11,580 nt of DNA from Thermoplasmata archaeon. Lineage in GTDB: Archaea > Thermoplasmatota > Thermoplasmata > UBA10834. The position numbers and the translations under genes were made by a program. Positions within the stretch are counted from its first letter, which is position 1. Each line of letters begins with the position of its first letter. The notes below the pieces were generated by a model, which searched no databases, had not been told where the DNA came from, and saw only the letters and a program-made list of their open reading frames with translations. Below, one piece after another: positions 1 through 6,235 of the stretch. Location of the stretch: the NCBI GenBank assembly GCA_013329135.1, contig DUKU01000068.1, positions 1 through 11,580 of the forward strand, written 5' to 3'.

Positions 1-151
1 TCTGTGAAAGAGATCCCGATAAGGCCATCCGTCCTACCCAGAGCCCAATGCCTCAAGGAGCTTATCTCCATTTTGATTGGATTATCGCGAAAGGGAAGAA
101 GAGGAGTGTGCCGAGCGCCCCAAAGCGAAAGCATGAACCCACCGCAGCGCG

Positions 152-1222
152 ATGACCCGTCGACCCATGCTCAAGAAGGACATCGAGAAGGCTGTTGACG
201 AGACCTCTGCCAAGCTGAACCAGATGGCGGTCCCGCCTGTACGAAGGTGGATCCTCGAGTATGTGCTCTGGAAGGAAAGGACCGATCCCGCGCTGCAGAG
301 AGTCGTGGAGGAGTGCAGGACCTACCGTCCGATGGTCAAACTCCTCGAGATACAGAACCCAGACGGCACGTGGTCGATATCAGCCGCGAGGAAGGCGGAG
401 GAGGACGCCGGTCGCGGACCGCCCTACGGATGGACCCACACGACCATGGTGAGGAACCTGTACATGCTCTTCGAATACTGGGCCACCAGGGACATGGGAC
501 ACATCGAAGACTCGTTGGAGCTCTTGATGAGTTGGCAGGACGACGAGGGGTTCATAAAGGGCCCGGAGATGGACGGCAGACCGAGGCCATACAACTGTGG
601 CCTCACGCTTGGCGTCCTGCTCAAGTTCGGCATGAAGGGGGACATGAGGGTTGAGAGACTAATCCAATGGCTCCTGAAGATGCAGCGGCACGACGGAGGA
701 TGGAACGTGCCGTACTCGCAGGACATGAGGTACAGTTCTGAGTTCAAATACATGAGACGAGAGGAGTTCATGCGACTTGTGGCGGAAGGGAAGGTGCCTG
801 AGTACGACCCCGCGAACTACGGCGACGTACCCAGCTGCATTTGGACGACGCTAGGGGTGTTGAGGGGGATATCAATCTACGGTTCCCTGAACGGGGAGAA
901 GCGGATCAAGAAGGCCGCCGAGTTCGTGCTTGACAGGTTCTTCATGAGGAACTATCACCCATCGTTCTACCAGTCAGGCACGAACTGGACCATGCTGAAG
1001 TTCCCGACATACTACGGCAGCGGTCTCACCGCCCTCGACACGCTCGTCCACATGGGCTTCGGACCGAACGACGAGCGCATGGACAGACCCATAAGATGGC
1101 TCCTGAATGCCAGGTCGAAGGACGGCCTCTGGCACAGGTCTGAGAGACCGCACCCCATCGACGACCAGTGGATATCCCTGGTCTGCCTCGAGATCCTGGG
1201 GCACTACCAGGACATGTATTGA
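152..1222 (+). CDS. Stand-alone terpene cyclase/prenyltransferase-fold protein (squalene-hopene-cyclase-like repeats), function unknown
   Basis: The 356-residue protein shows repeated units of an outer helix ending in a QW-like turn followed by an inner helix. QW-like turns are seen at about 62-74 (LLEIQNPDGTW), 123-134 (LLMSWQDDEGF), 168-184 (LIQWLLKMQRHDGGW) and 313-327 (IRWLLNARSKDGLW). Inner helices start near 150, 225, 288 and 336. This is the (alpha/alpha) barrel pattern of squalene/hopene cyclases and protein prenyltransferase beta subunits. The length fits one barrel, not the two-barrel cyclases of over 600 residues. I see no DxDD cyclase motif; the nearest is IDDQW at 336-340. There is no signal peptide or membrane segment, so it is probably cytosolic. 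An in-frame stop at 134-136 limits the start to ATG 152 or ATG 167; neither has a clear ribosome binding site. It converges with the C45 gene 34 bp away. The fold is confident, the substrate unknown. Confidence 0.8.
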   Translation: MTRRPMLKKDIEKAVDETSAKLNQMAVPPVRRWILEYVLWKERTDPALQRVVEECRTYRPMVKLLEIQNPDGTWSISAARKAEEDAGRGPPYGWTHTTMVRNLYMLFEYWATRDMGHIEDSLELLMSWQDDEGFIKGPEMDGRPRPYNCGLTLGVLLKFGMKGDMRVERLIQWLLKMQRHDGGWNVPYSQDMRYSSEFKYMRREEFMRLVAEGKVPEYDPANYGDVPSCIWTTLGVLRGISIYGSLNGEKRIKKAAEFVLDRFFMRNYHPSFYQSGTNWTMLKFPTYYGSGLTALDTLVHMGFGPNDERMDRPIRWLLNARSKDGLWHRSERPHPIDDQWISLVCLEILGHYQDMY

Positions 1223-1234
1223 ATAGATGTCTAT

Positions 1235-1256
1235 AAAAATCGGCCGGAGCGCGTCC
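1235..1256 (-). terminator. Probable T-tract terminator of the C45 acyltransferase-like gene
   Basis: On the minus strand, just after the stop of the 1257-2339 gene, a GC-rich stretch containing CGGCCG is followed by GATTTTTATAG (T5 at 1235-1239). Archaeal RNA polymerase stops at such T-runs. It lies in the 34-bp gap between two convergent genes. Confidence 0.45.
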
Positions 1257-2339
1257 TCATCGGAGGCGATGCTCCTTGAACTCCCCCTCGCAAGGGTTCC
1301 CGAGGCACAGGTGCATGCTCTTCTCCACCGGGTCGAGCACGACCGCGAAGGTCGTCTTCGTCTGCTCGTGGGCCGGCAAATCCTTCTGCGCATGTCTGCA
1401 TATTGAGCCGGGGCGGTTCACATGGTCCCTCATGATATCCATGAGCGACTCCTTCGTGACCTCTCCGACCTGAGACCTGATCAACCTCAGCGCCCGGTGG
1501 TACCTCACCACGGTGCTCGAAGCGCCTGCAATCGTGCGCACGCCGTCGCCGCCGAAGACAGTCTCATACTTGGCCAGCCTCGGGTGCAGGTAGTGGTTCG
1601 CGTGCACGAGGTATCCATCGTCCGGGTACAGGACCGCGAAATCTGTCGCCGTGCCCTCGACGCAGTAAATCTCGCCGCTCGAGTGGGATATGTTGTTGTT
1701 GAAGCTCGACGCCCTGTGCGGAGGGGTAGCCGCCGAGAGCGCCTCCCCCAGGGTCTCCGCCGCGAGCACCTTCGGGGCGATCATGAGCTTGGGCAGACCG
1801 ACCCGGACATCGCTCTGGTAGAGTGAGTTGCCCGTGATTGTGATCCCCGCCGAGTTGACCCCGCATATCCACTCGAGCCCTCCCAGCGTCATGACCATGA
1901 ACGACGGGCGGCCCTTTGGCTTCGCCTTGATCATGACGAGATGCTGCTCCGATGAGGGGGTCCAGTCTTCCGAGTGCACGGAGTATACGCCTCCGTCCGC
2001 CGTCGCGTCGCCATTGACCATGATATCCGTGCAAAGGCCCTTCTCATCGAGACAGAACAACAGGAACAGGTCCTCGAACGACACGCCCGAACCCTTCGCA
2101 TAGCCCCGCACGAATTCGAGCTGGGCGGGGTTGTACTCCTCCACGAACGGGAGGTGCTTGCCAGCGTTCAACCTGGCCCTCTCCCAGTCCAGGGAGAGCC
2201 TCTTGACGGACTCCTTGCCCTCGGAGAGCTTTTCACGTATCTCGCGCTTGCATGCGGACCCGACCTTGGAGCCCATGTTCTCAAAGGACCCTGACACTTC
2301 GATTATCTTCGGACGACGACCCTCGGCCATCGGTATCAC
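1257..2339 (-). CDS. C45-family Ntn-hydrolase, acyl-CoA:6-aminopenicillanic acid acyltransferase-like
   Basis: This 360-residue protein matches the C45 (IAT/AAT) family. Members are made as a precursor that cleaves itself in front of a cysteine, which becomes the N-terminal nucleophile; they hydrolyse or transfer amides. The likely nucleophile is Cys103 in GLCTD, the same number as the catalytic cysteine of the fungal penicillin enzyme. It is followed by the family's VHSEDW segment (121-126). Further on are the family's ASSFNNNISHSSGEIYCVEG block (a core strand with the conserved asparagine) and a VHANHY block. The residue before the cysteine is Leu, where the fungal enzyme has Gly. No signal peptide is seen. 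GTG 2339 is the longest start; ATG 2330 (357 residues) is equally possible, and neither has a clear ribosome binding site. The exporter gene lies 106 bp upstream on the same strand. The true substrate cannot be read from sequence: penicillin-type acylation is unlikely in an archaeon, and hydrolysis of an amide or peptide-like compound is more plausible. Confidence 0.85.
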   Translation of the reverse strand: MIPMAEGRRPKIIEVSGSFENMGSKVGSACKREIREKLSEGKESVKRLSLDWERARLNAGKHLPFVEEYNPAQLEFVRGYAKGSGVSFEDLFLLFCLDEKGLCTDIMVNGDATADGGVYSVHSEDWTPSSEQHLVMIKAKPKGRPSFMVMTLGGLEWICGVNSAGITITGNSLYQSDVRVGLPKLMIAPKVLAAETLGEALSAATPPHRASSFNNNISHSSGEIYCVEGTATDFAVLYPDDGYLVHANHYLHPRLAKYETVFGGDGVRTIAGASSTVVRYHRALRLIRSQVGEVTKESLMDIMRDHVNRPGSICRHAQKDLPAHEQTKTTFAVVLDPVEKSMHLCLGNPCEGEFKEHRLR

Positions 2340-2364
2340 AGCCGAGCCACGCTATGGTGGGCAC

Positions 2365-2385
2365 CCATCAAGAAACTATCTGTCC
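2365..2385 (-). promoter_or_regulatory. Weak possible promoter of the C45 gene
   Basis: On the minus strand, GATAGTTTCTT (about 2370-2380) lies about 36 nt before the GTG start at 2339 and is the most AT-rich, TATA-like stretch in the 106-bp gap after the exporter gene. The match to a TATA box is poor; read-through from the exporter promoter is an alternative. Confidence 0.2.
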
Positions 2386-2399
2386 TCTCGCGATACGAA

Positions 2400-2438
2400 C
2401 CATGCCCCTCGGGCACGGGCGCGCCGAAGAATGCGCGC
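2400..2438 (-). terminator. Two GC hairpins downstream of the TauE/SafE gene
   Basis: After the exporter stop (2446) the spacer holds a 6-bp stem GCGCGC (2419-2424 with 2433-2438, 8-nt loop). It also holds a 5-bp stem TGCCC/GGGCA (2403-2407 with 2411-2415, 3-nt loop). No T-tract follows, so a role in termination is uncertain; they could instead stabilise the 3' end or simply reflect the high GC content. Confidence 0.25.
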
Positions 2439-2445
2439 GCACGCG

Positions 2446-3249
2446 TCATTCGAAGAGCAGGCTGAGTATCATCTCGGATGCGGCGAGGTAGACCCCGCCC
2501 ATGAATATCATCTTGACGGACTTCGTCCTCAGCTTCTTGAGGCCCCAAGTCGAGCCGATGACACCCATCAGGAACACTACCGGTGTCAGCACTAGCGCGA
2601 GGTCGTAGTTGATCGCGGCGCCCTCCCTCAGGACGTACACCAAGAACGCCGCCGGGGTGAGTATGGCGCCCACGAGCGCCGAAGTGCCTATGGCGTACCT
2701 GGGTTCGAACCTGAACACGTATATGATCAACGGGACGCTGACGACACCCCCGCCGACGCCGAAGCAGCCTATGAGGAAACCCGTGAGGATGCTGACGCCG
2801 ACCCCGGCCAGCCTGCACCTGAGGCTCCAGGAGGTCGGGCAGCCCACATAGTCCTTCCGCTCCCTCCGCAGGTCGTATATCATCTTCGTCGCGACGACCA
2901 CCAGGAGCGCCGCGAAGGCCACCTTGACGACCCATTCTGAGACAGTCGTTGTGAATATCACGCCTCCGACGACGCCGACGAGCCCGCCCGCCGCGAGGAA
3001 CGACCCGAGCTTGAAGTGGACGAGCCCCTTCCGGCTATGGGTGTATGTCGCGCTCAGCATCGTGACGAAGGCGAAGCAGAGCGAGAGCGGCACGATGTCC
3101 TTCATGACCAGGCTGATGAAGAACAGGTCCATGATGGGCACATACAGCTGGCCCCCTCCCAGGCCCAGATTGGAGTAGAAGAACGCGACGGCACCGGCCA
3201 GGACGGCCACGATGATGACCGAGTCGATGCCCAGGGACTCGAAGGCCAT
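2446..3249 (-). CDS. TauE/SafE family anion (sulfite/organosulfonate-type) exporter
   Basis: This is a 267-residue integral membrane protein with about eight hydrophobic segments in two homologous halves. Each half carries the family's glycine-rich motif: NLGLGGGQLYVP at 27-38 and GCFGVGGGVVSVP at 161-173. The halves are joined by a basic cytoplasmic stretch at about 127-146 (DLRRERKDYVG). Known members export sulfite, sulfoacetate or similar small anions at the cytoplasmic membrane; many others have no proven substrate. The start is ATG 3249, where a minus-strand TATA box about 26 nt upstream implies a leaderless or nearly leaderless mRNA. The gene is divergent from the AOR gene and upstream of the C45 gene on the same strand. 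The shared intergenic inverted repeat suggests co-regulation with AOR. The family is confident, the substrate unknown. Confidence 0.9.
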   Translation of the reverse strand: MAFESLGIDSVIIVAVLAGAVAFFYSNLGLGGGQLYVPIMDLFFISLVMKDIVPLSLCFAFVTMLSATYTHSRKGLVHFKLGSFLAAGGLVGVVGGVIFTTTVSEWVVKVAFAALLVVVATKMIYDLRRERKDYVGCPTSWSLRCRLAGVGVSILTGFLIGCFGVGGGVVSVPLIIYVFRFEPRYAIGTSALVGAILTPAAFLVYVLREGAAINYDLALVLTPVVFLMGVIGSTWGLKKLRTKSVKMIFMGGVYLAASEMILSLLFE

Positions 3250-3267
3250 GCGGTTGTGAACGCCCGG

Positions 3268-3285
3268 TGCGTATTAAACCTGTGC
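3268..3285 (-). promoter_or_regulatory. TATA promoter of the TauE/SafE gene
   Basis: The minus strand reads GGTTTAATACGC, with the TATA box at about 3271-3278. Its centre is about 26 nt from the ATG at 3249, the distance expected between an archaeal TATA box and the transcription start. The mRNA is therefore predicted to be leaderless. The same TTTAATAC box occurs before the ABC ATPase gene. Confidence 0.6.
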
Positions 3286-3348
3286 GATTGTACCGTTGTT
3301 CGAGCCGGAGAGCATTCTTACGAAATTTGTCCGAACAATCATCGCACA
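3281..3348. repeat. Interrupted inverted repeat between the divergent TauE and AOR promoters (possible operator)
   Basis: The left arm is TGTGCGAT (3281-3288) plus TTGTTCG (3296-3302). The right arm is CGAACAA (3332-3338) plus ATCGCACA (3341-3348). Both sub-arms are perfect reverse complements, separated by 7 nt on the left and 2 nt on the right. Inside the right half, TTGT-N4-ACAA (3327-3338) is itself a small palindrome, and TTGT-N4-TTGT occurs at 3288-3299. The left arm abuts the TauE TATA box and the right arm ends about 20 bp before the AOR TATA box, a good place for a regulator serving both genes. Confidence 0.5.
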
Positions 3349-3359
3349 AAGTCACGCCG

Positions 3360-3380
3360 AACTAAATCTTTTTATATATT
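3360..3380 (+). promoter_or_regulatory. Strong archaeal promoter (BRE plus TATA) of the AOR gene
   Basis: CTTTTTATATATT (3368-3380) is an excellent archaeal TATA box, preceded by a BRE-like ACTAAAT (3361-3367). Transcription should start near 3400, which argues against the upstream GTG at 3396 and for the ATG at 3420. Confidence 0.75.
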
Positions 3381-3406
3381 GTAGCAATTCATTCGGTGCC
3401 CATACC

Positions 3407-3413
3407 AGGGGTG
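3407..3413 (+). promoter_or_regulatory. Ribosome binding site deciding the AOR start
   Basis: AGGGGTG ends 6 nt before the ATG at 3420 and is one mismatch from the Shine-Dalgarno core AGGAGGTG. Together with the TATA position it selects ATG 3420 over GTG 3396 or GTG 3411. Confidence 0.6.
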
Positions 3414-3419
3414 CTTAGC

Positions 3420-5216
3420 ATGAGGGTTCTCAAGGTGGATCTCAGATCGGGCAGGTTCGAGGACCGGGAGGTCCCGAAGAAGGACCAGACCGAGTACCTT
3501 GGCGGCAGGGGCCTGGCTGCGAAGATCCTCTATGAGGAGAACAAGACGGGCGTGGACCCCTTCGACCCCGAGAACCGGCTCATATTCATGACCGGGCCGT
3601 ACACGGGCACATTCGGGGCATTCTCCGCGTTCTACAACGTCACGACCAAGTCCCCCCTGACAGGGGCCATCCTCTCGGCTCACTCGGGCGGCCACTGGGG
3701 GCCTATGCTCAGAAGGACGGGCTACGACGGCATAATCCTGAAGGGGAGGTCGTCCTCGCCTGTCTACCTCATGATCACAGACGCCGGGCCGGAACTCAAG
3801 GACGCGTCCGACCTCTGGGGCAGGGATGTGTTCGAGACCACATCCGAGCTCAAGAAGAGGCACGAGGGGGCCAGATCTACTGTCATAGGGCCTTCGGGCG
3901 AACGCAAGGCGCGCTACGCCGCAATCATGAACGAAATGCACAGGGCTGCAGGCAGGGGTGGCGTCGGGGCCGTCATGGGCGCCAAGAACCTGAAGGCGGT
4001 CGTCGTGCACGGAACGAAGGATGTCTCTCAGGCGGACCCCGAGAAGCTGAAGGAGCTCTTCAAGTCGGCCACACAGACGGTGAAGGAGAAGTCCGCGGCG
4101 TTCATGAAGTACGGCACATCCATGGTCGTCGGGATCACCGGCAAAGCAGGCACGATACCCACCAGGAACCTCCAGACGGGATACTTCCCCGAGTACGAGA
4201 AGATCGGCGGGGACGCCGTCGTGAACAACCACAAGAAGAAGGACGTCGCGTGCTACAGGTGCCCGCTGCACTGCGGGAATGTGACCAAGGCCGAGAAGGA
4301 CTACCAGGTCGAGACCGAGGGGCCGGAGTACGAGACCCTCGCGATGTTCGGGTCGAACATCGGGAATGCGAACCTCGAATCGATCATCATGGCGAACGAC
4401 CTGTGCAACAGGTACGGCATGGACACCATATCGTGCGCGGACACGATCGCGTGCGCGTTCGAGCTGTTCGAGAAGGGCATCATCACGGAGAAGGAGACCG
4501 GAGGTCTCCCCCTGACCTGGGGCGACCACAGGACGATCGTCAGGCTCGTCGAGATGACGGGGAAGGGCGAGGGTTTCGGCGCGCTCGTGGGCGAGGGTTC
4601 CAGGAGGCTCACGGAACGGTTCGGTCCGGAGGCCCGGAAGTACGCCATGAACGTCAAGGGCATGGAGTTCCCGGGATACGACCCGAGGGGGATCCAGGGC
4701 ATGGGGCTCGCGTTCGCGACCTCCACGAGAGGAGCGTGCCATCTCAGGGCGACCATGTACGTGCCCGAGCTGTTCCAAGGGGTCCTCGACAGGTTCACGG
4801 TCAAGGGGAAGGCCAAGCCCCTCAAGGAGATGCAGGAGCTCTTCACGATCACGGACTGCCTGATACTCTGCAAGTTCGGCGCCAGGAACGCCTTCGCCAA
4901 CTCGTGGGACAACATGGTCTCGCTGGCGAACGCGGCGACCGGGTTCGGGTACACCGTGGACGGGCTGAAGGAGGTAGGCGCGCGCTCGTGGACCGTGGAG
5001 AGGATGTTCAACCTCAGAGAGGGCCTGGGCAGGAAGGACGACACCCTACCTGACAGGTTCTTCACGCTGCCCATCCACGACGGCCCCTCGAAGGGGGCGG
5101 TCGTCAGCAGGGAGGACTTCGAGAAGGAGCTCGGGGCATACTATGCGCTCTGGGGATGGGACGAGCAGGGCGTGCCCACGAAGCAGGCCCTGAGCGAGCT
5201 CGGCATCACGTTCTGA
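3420..5216 (+). CDS. aor: Tungsten-type aldehyde:ferredoxin oxidoreductase family protein
   Basis: This 598-residue protein is close to the 605 residues of Pyrococcus AOR. The family oxidises aldehydes to carboxylic acids with a tungstopterin and one [4Fe-4S] cluster, passing electrons to ferredoxin in the cytosol. The N-terminal domain (1 to about 210) has the family's GGRGLAAKIL, TGPYTGTFGAFSAFYNVTTK and GHWGPMLRRTGYDGIILKG segments. Cluster ligands are Cys278, Cys281 and Cys285 (CYRCPLHC) and the distal Cys484 in DCLILCKF. The TRGACHLR segment carries His441, which I align by eye with the active-site histidine of Pyrococcus AOR. The ETEGPEYET segment follows the cluster motif. All four cysteines are present, so the enzyme looks intact. 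No ferredoxin or tungsten-transport gene is next to it. The aldehyde substrate is unknown; AOR itself, or another branch of the family, fits. Confidence 0.93.
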   Translation: MRVLKVDLRSGRFEDREVPKKDQTEYLGGRGLAAKILYEENKTGVDPFDPENRLIFMTGPYTGTFGAFSAFYNVTTKSPLTGAILSAHSGGHWGPMLRRTGYDGIILKGRSSSPVYLMITDAGPELKDASDLWGRDVFETTSELKKRHEGARSTVIGPSGERKARYAAIMNEMHRAAGRGGVGAVMGAKNLKAVVVHGTKDVSQADPEKLKELFKSATQTVKEKSAAFMKYGTSMVVGITGKAGTIPTRNLQTGYFPEYEKIGGDAVVNNHKKKDVACYRCPLHCGNVTKAEKDYQVETEGPEYETLAMFGSNIGNANLESIIMANDLCNRYGMDTISCADTIACAFELFEKGIITEKETGGLPLTWGDHRTIVRLVEMTGKGEGFGALVGEGSRRLTERFGPEARKYAMNVKGMEFPGYDPRGIQGMGLAFATSTRGACHLRATMYVPELFQGVLDRFTVKGKAKPLKEMQELFTITDCLILCKFGARNAFANSWDNMVSLANAATGFGYTVDGLKEVGARSWTVERMFNLREGLGRKDDTLPDRFFTLPIHDGPSKGAVVSREDFEKELGAYYALWGWDEQGVPTKQALSELGITF

Positions 5217-5226
5217 GCGGCCGGCC

Positions 5227-5267
5227 CGGTTATTATAGCCAGTGCCCGTTATCAAGCACGATAACCG
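5227..5267. repeat. Inverted GTTATC repeats between AOR and the ABC promoter
   Basis: CGGTTAT (5227-5233), CCGTTATC (5246-5253) and GATAACCG (5260-5267) are three near copies of one motif, the last inverted. GTTATC/GATAAC form a perfect 6-bp stem with a 6-nt loop. The set ends 12 nt before the TATA box at 5279, so it could be an operator for the ABC genes or an RNA hairpin at the 3' end of AOR; no T-tract follows. Confidence 0.4.
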
Positions 5268-5278
5268 TCGGGGTTCGC

Positions 5279-5286
5279 TTTAATAC
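5279..5286 (+). promoter_or_regulatory. TATA promoter of the ABC transporter genes
   Basis: TTTAATAC lies about 39 nt before the GTG at 5321, predicting a transcription start near 5309 and a leader of roughly 12 nt. It is identical to the box before the TauE gene. Confidence 0.55.
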
Positions 5287-5309
5287 GCCCGACGGGCCTA
5301 GACACGCTC

Positions 5310-5314
5310 AGGTG
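5310..5314 (+). promoter_or_regulatory. Ribosome binding site deciding the ABC ATPase start
   Basis: AGGTG ends 6 nt before GTG 5321 and favours it over the in-frame GTG at 5312. Starts further upstream would lie inside the AOR gene and before the predicted transcription start. Confidence 0.45.
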
Positions 5315-5320
5315 TCATAC

Positions 5321-6235
5321 GTGATAGATGCCAATGGCCTTGTCAAGGACTTCAAGACCGTGAGGGCTCTCGACGACGTGAGCCTCAAGGTCGGTAGAGG
5401 CGAGATCTTCGGGTTCTTCGGACCCAACGGCGCGGGCAAGACGACCTGCATCCGGGCCCTTTGCGGGCTGACGAAGCCGACCCAGGGCGGCGCCACCGTG
5501 CTCGGCATCGATGTCGTGCGTCATCCCGTGCACGTTCGCGACAACATCGCGATCCTGAGCGAGGAGACGAGGTTCTACGAGGAGATGACACCGAGACGCT
5601 ACCTCAACATGTTCGGCAAGTTCATGCTCATGTCCAGGTCCACGAGGCAGGCGGCCATAAACAAGGCCGGCGGGCTCGCGGACCTAGCGAGCTTCATGGA
5701 CAGGCGCATATCACAGCTGTCCCAGGGCCAGCGCCAGAGGGTCTCCCTCGCGAGGGTGCTCATGGCGGACGCGCCCCTGATATTCCTCGACGAGCCCTTC
5801 GAGGGCGTCGACATCATGCACAGGAAGAGGCTGAGGGAGTACCTGAGGGAGTATGTCTCGAAGGGAAACACCGTCTTCTTCACATCCCACAACCTGATCG
5901 AGGCGGAGCACATAGTCGACAGGTTCGCATTCATACACAAGGGGAAGCTCACCGCTGTCGGTACCGCGGACGAACTGAAGGACAAGTACCTCTTGCCGTC
6001 GTTCATGCTCCACGTCTCGGACCCGCAGAAGGCCAAGGAGCTGCTTGAGAGCGGAGTCCGGATCGACTCGATCAAGATTGTTGAGGGTAACCTCTACATA
6101 ACCCTGCACAAGAGGGCCGACGCGCCCCAGGTGGCCAAGGTGCTGGAGCAAGGAGGCGTGGACCTGTTCGAGATGAGGACCACTGGCACCATGGAGGACG
6201 TCTTCGAGCGCACCGCGAGGGGTGAGTTCCAGTGA
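5321..6235 (+). CDS. ABC-2 type exporter, ATP-binding subunit
   Basis: This 304-residue ATPase energises the permease encoded by the next gene. With GTG 5321 as residue 1, the Walker A motif is at 34-42 (GPNGAGKTT), the signature at 133-137 (LSQGQ, with Gln in place of the usual third Gly), Walker B at 153-159 (LIFLDEP, catalytic Glu158), and the switch histidine is His190 (TSHN). The protein therefore looks catalytically competent. A C-terminal region of about 90 residues ends in EDVFERTARGEFQ, as in CcmA/NatA-like ATPases of ABC-2 exporters. The start is set by the start codon, ribosome binding site and promoter spacing; the open frame runs further upstream but only inside the AOR gene. The stop codon overlaps the start of the permease gene, so the two are translationally coupled. 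The transported compound cannot be told from the ATPase. Confidence 0.92.
   Translation: MIDANGLVKDFKTVRALDDVSLKVGRGEIFGFFGPNGAGKTTCIRALCGLTKPTQGGATVLGIDVVRHPVHVRDNIAILSEETRFYEEMTPRRYLNMFGKFMLMSRSTRQAAINKAGGLADLASFMDRRISQLSQGQRQRVSLARVLMADAPLIFLDEPFEGVDIMHRKRLREYLREYVSKGNTVFFTSHNLIEAEHIVDRFAFIHKGKLTAVGTADELKDKYLLPSFMLHVSDPQKAKELLESGVRIDSIKIVEGNLYITLHKRADAPQVAKVLEQGGVDLFEMRTTGTMEDVFERTARGEFQ

Noticed and set aside
4..198. Open frame of 64 codons at the left edge, plus strand
   Set aside because: It has a GTG start with no ribosome binding site, no recognisable protein features, and overlaps the start of the terpene-cyclase-fold gene in another frame.
827..1168. Farnesyltransferase-type zinc site (Asp/Cys/His) in the terpene-cyclase-fold protein
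   Set aside because: D225, C229 and H334 can be picked out, but the spacing D-x3-C does not match the D-x-C...H of prenyltransferase beta subunits.
1231..1240. TATA-like CTATAAAAAT on the plus strand
   Set aside because: No plus-strand gene follows; the next gene is antisense. On the minus strand the same bases read as a T-tract after a stop codon, so a terminator is the better reading.
3396..3419. GTG 3396 as the AOR start
   Set aside because: It lies before or at the predicted transcription start and has no ribosome binding site; ATG 3420 has AGGGGTG at 6-nt spacing and gives the usual family N-terminus MRVLKVDLRSG.
3372..4778. 468-codon open frame antisense to the AOR gene
   Set aside because: The real AOR sense frame has all family motifs; the antisense frame is of biased composition without any motif.
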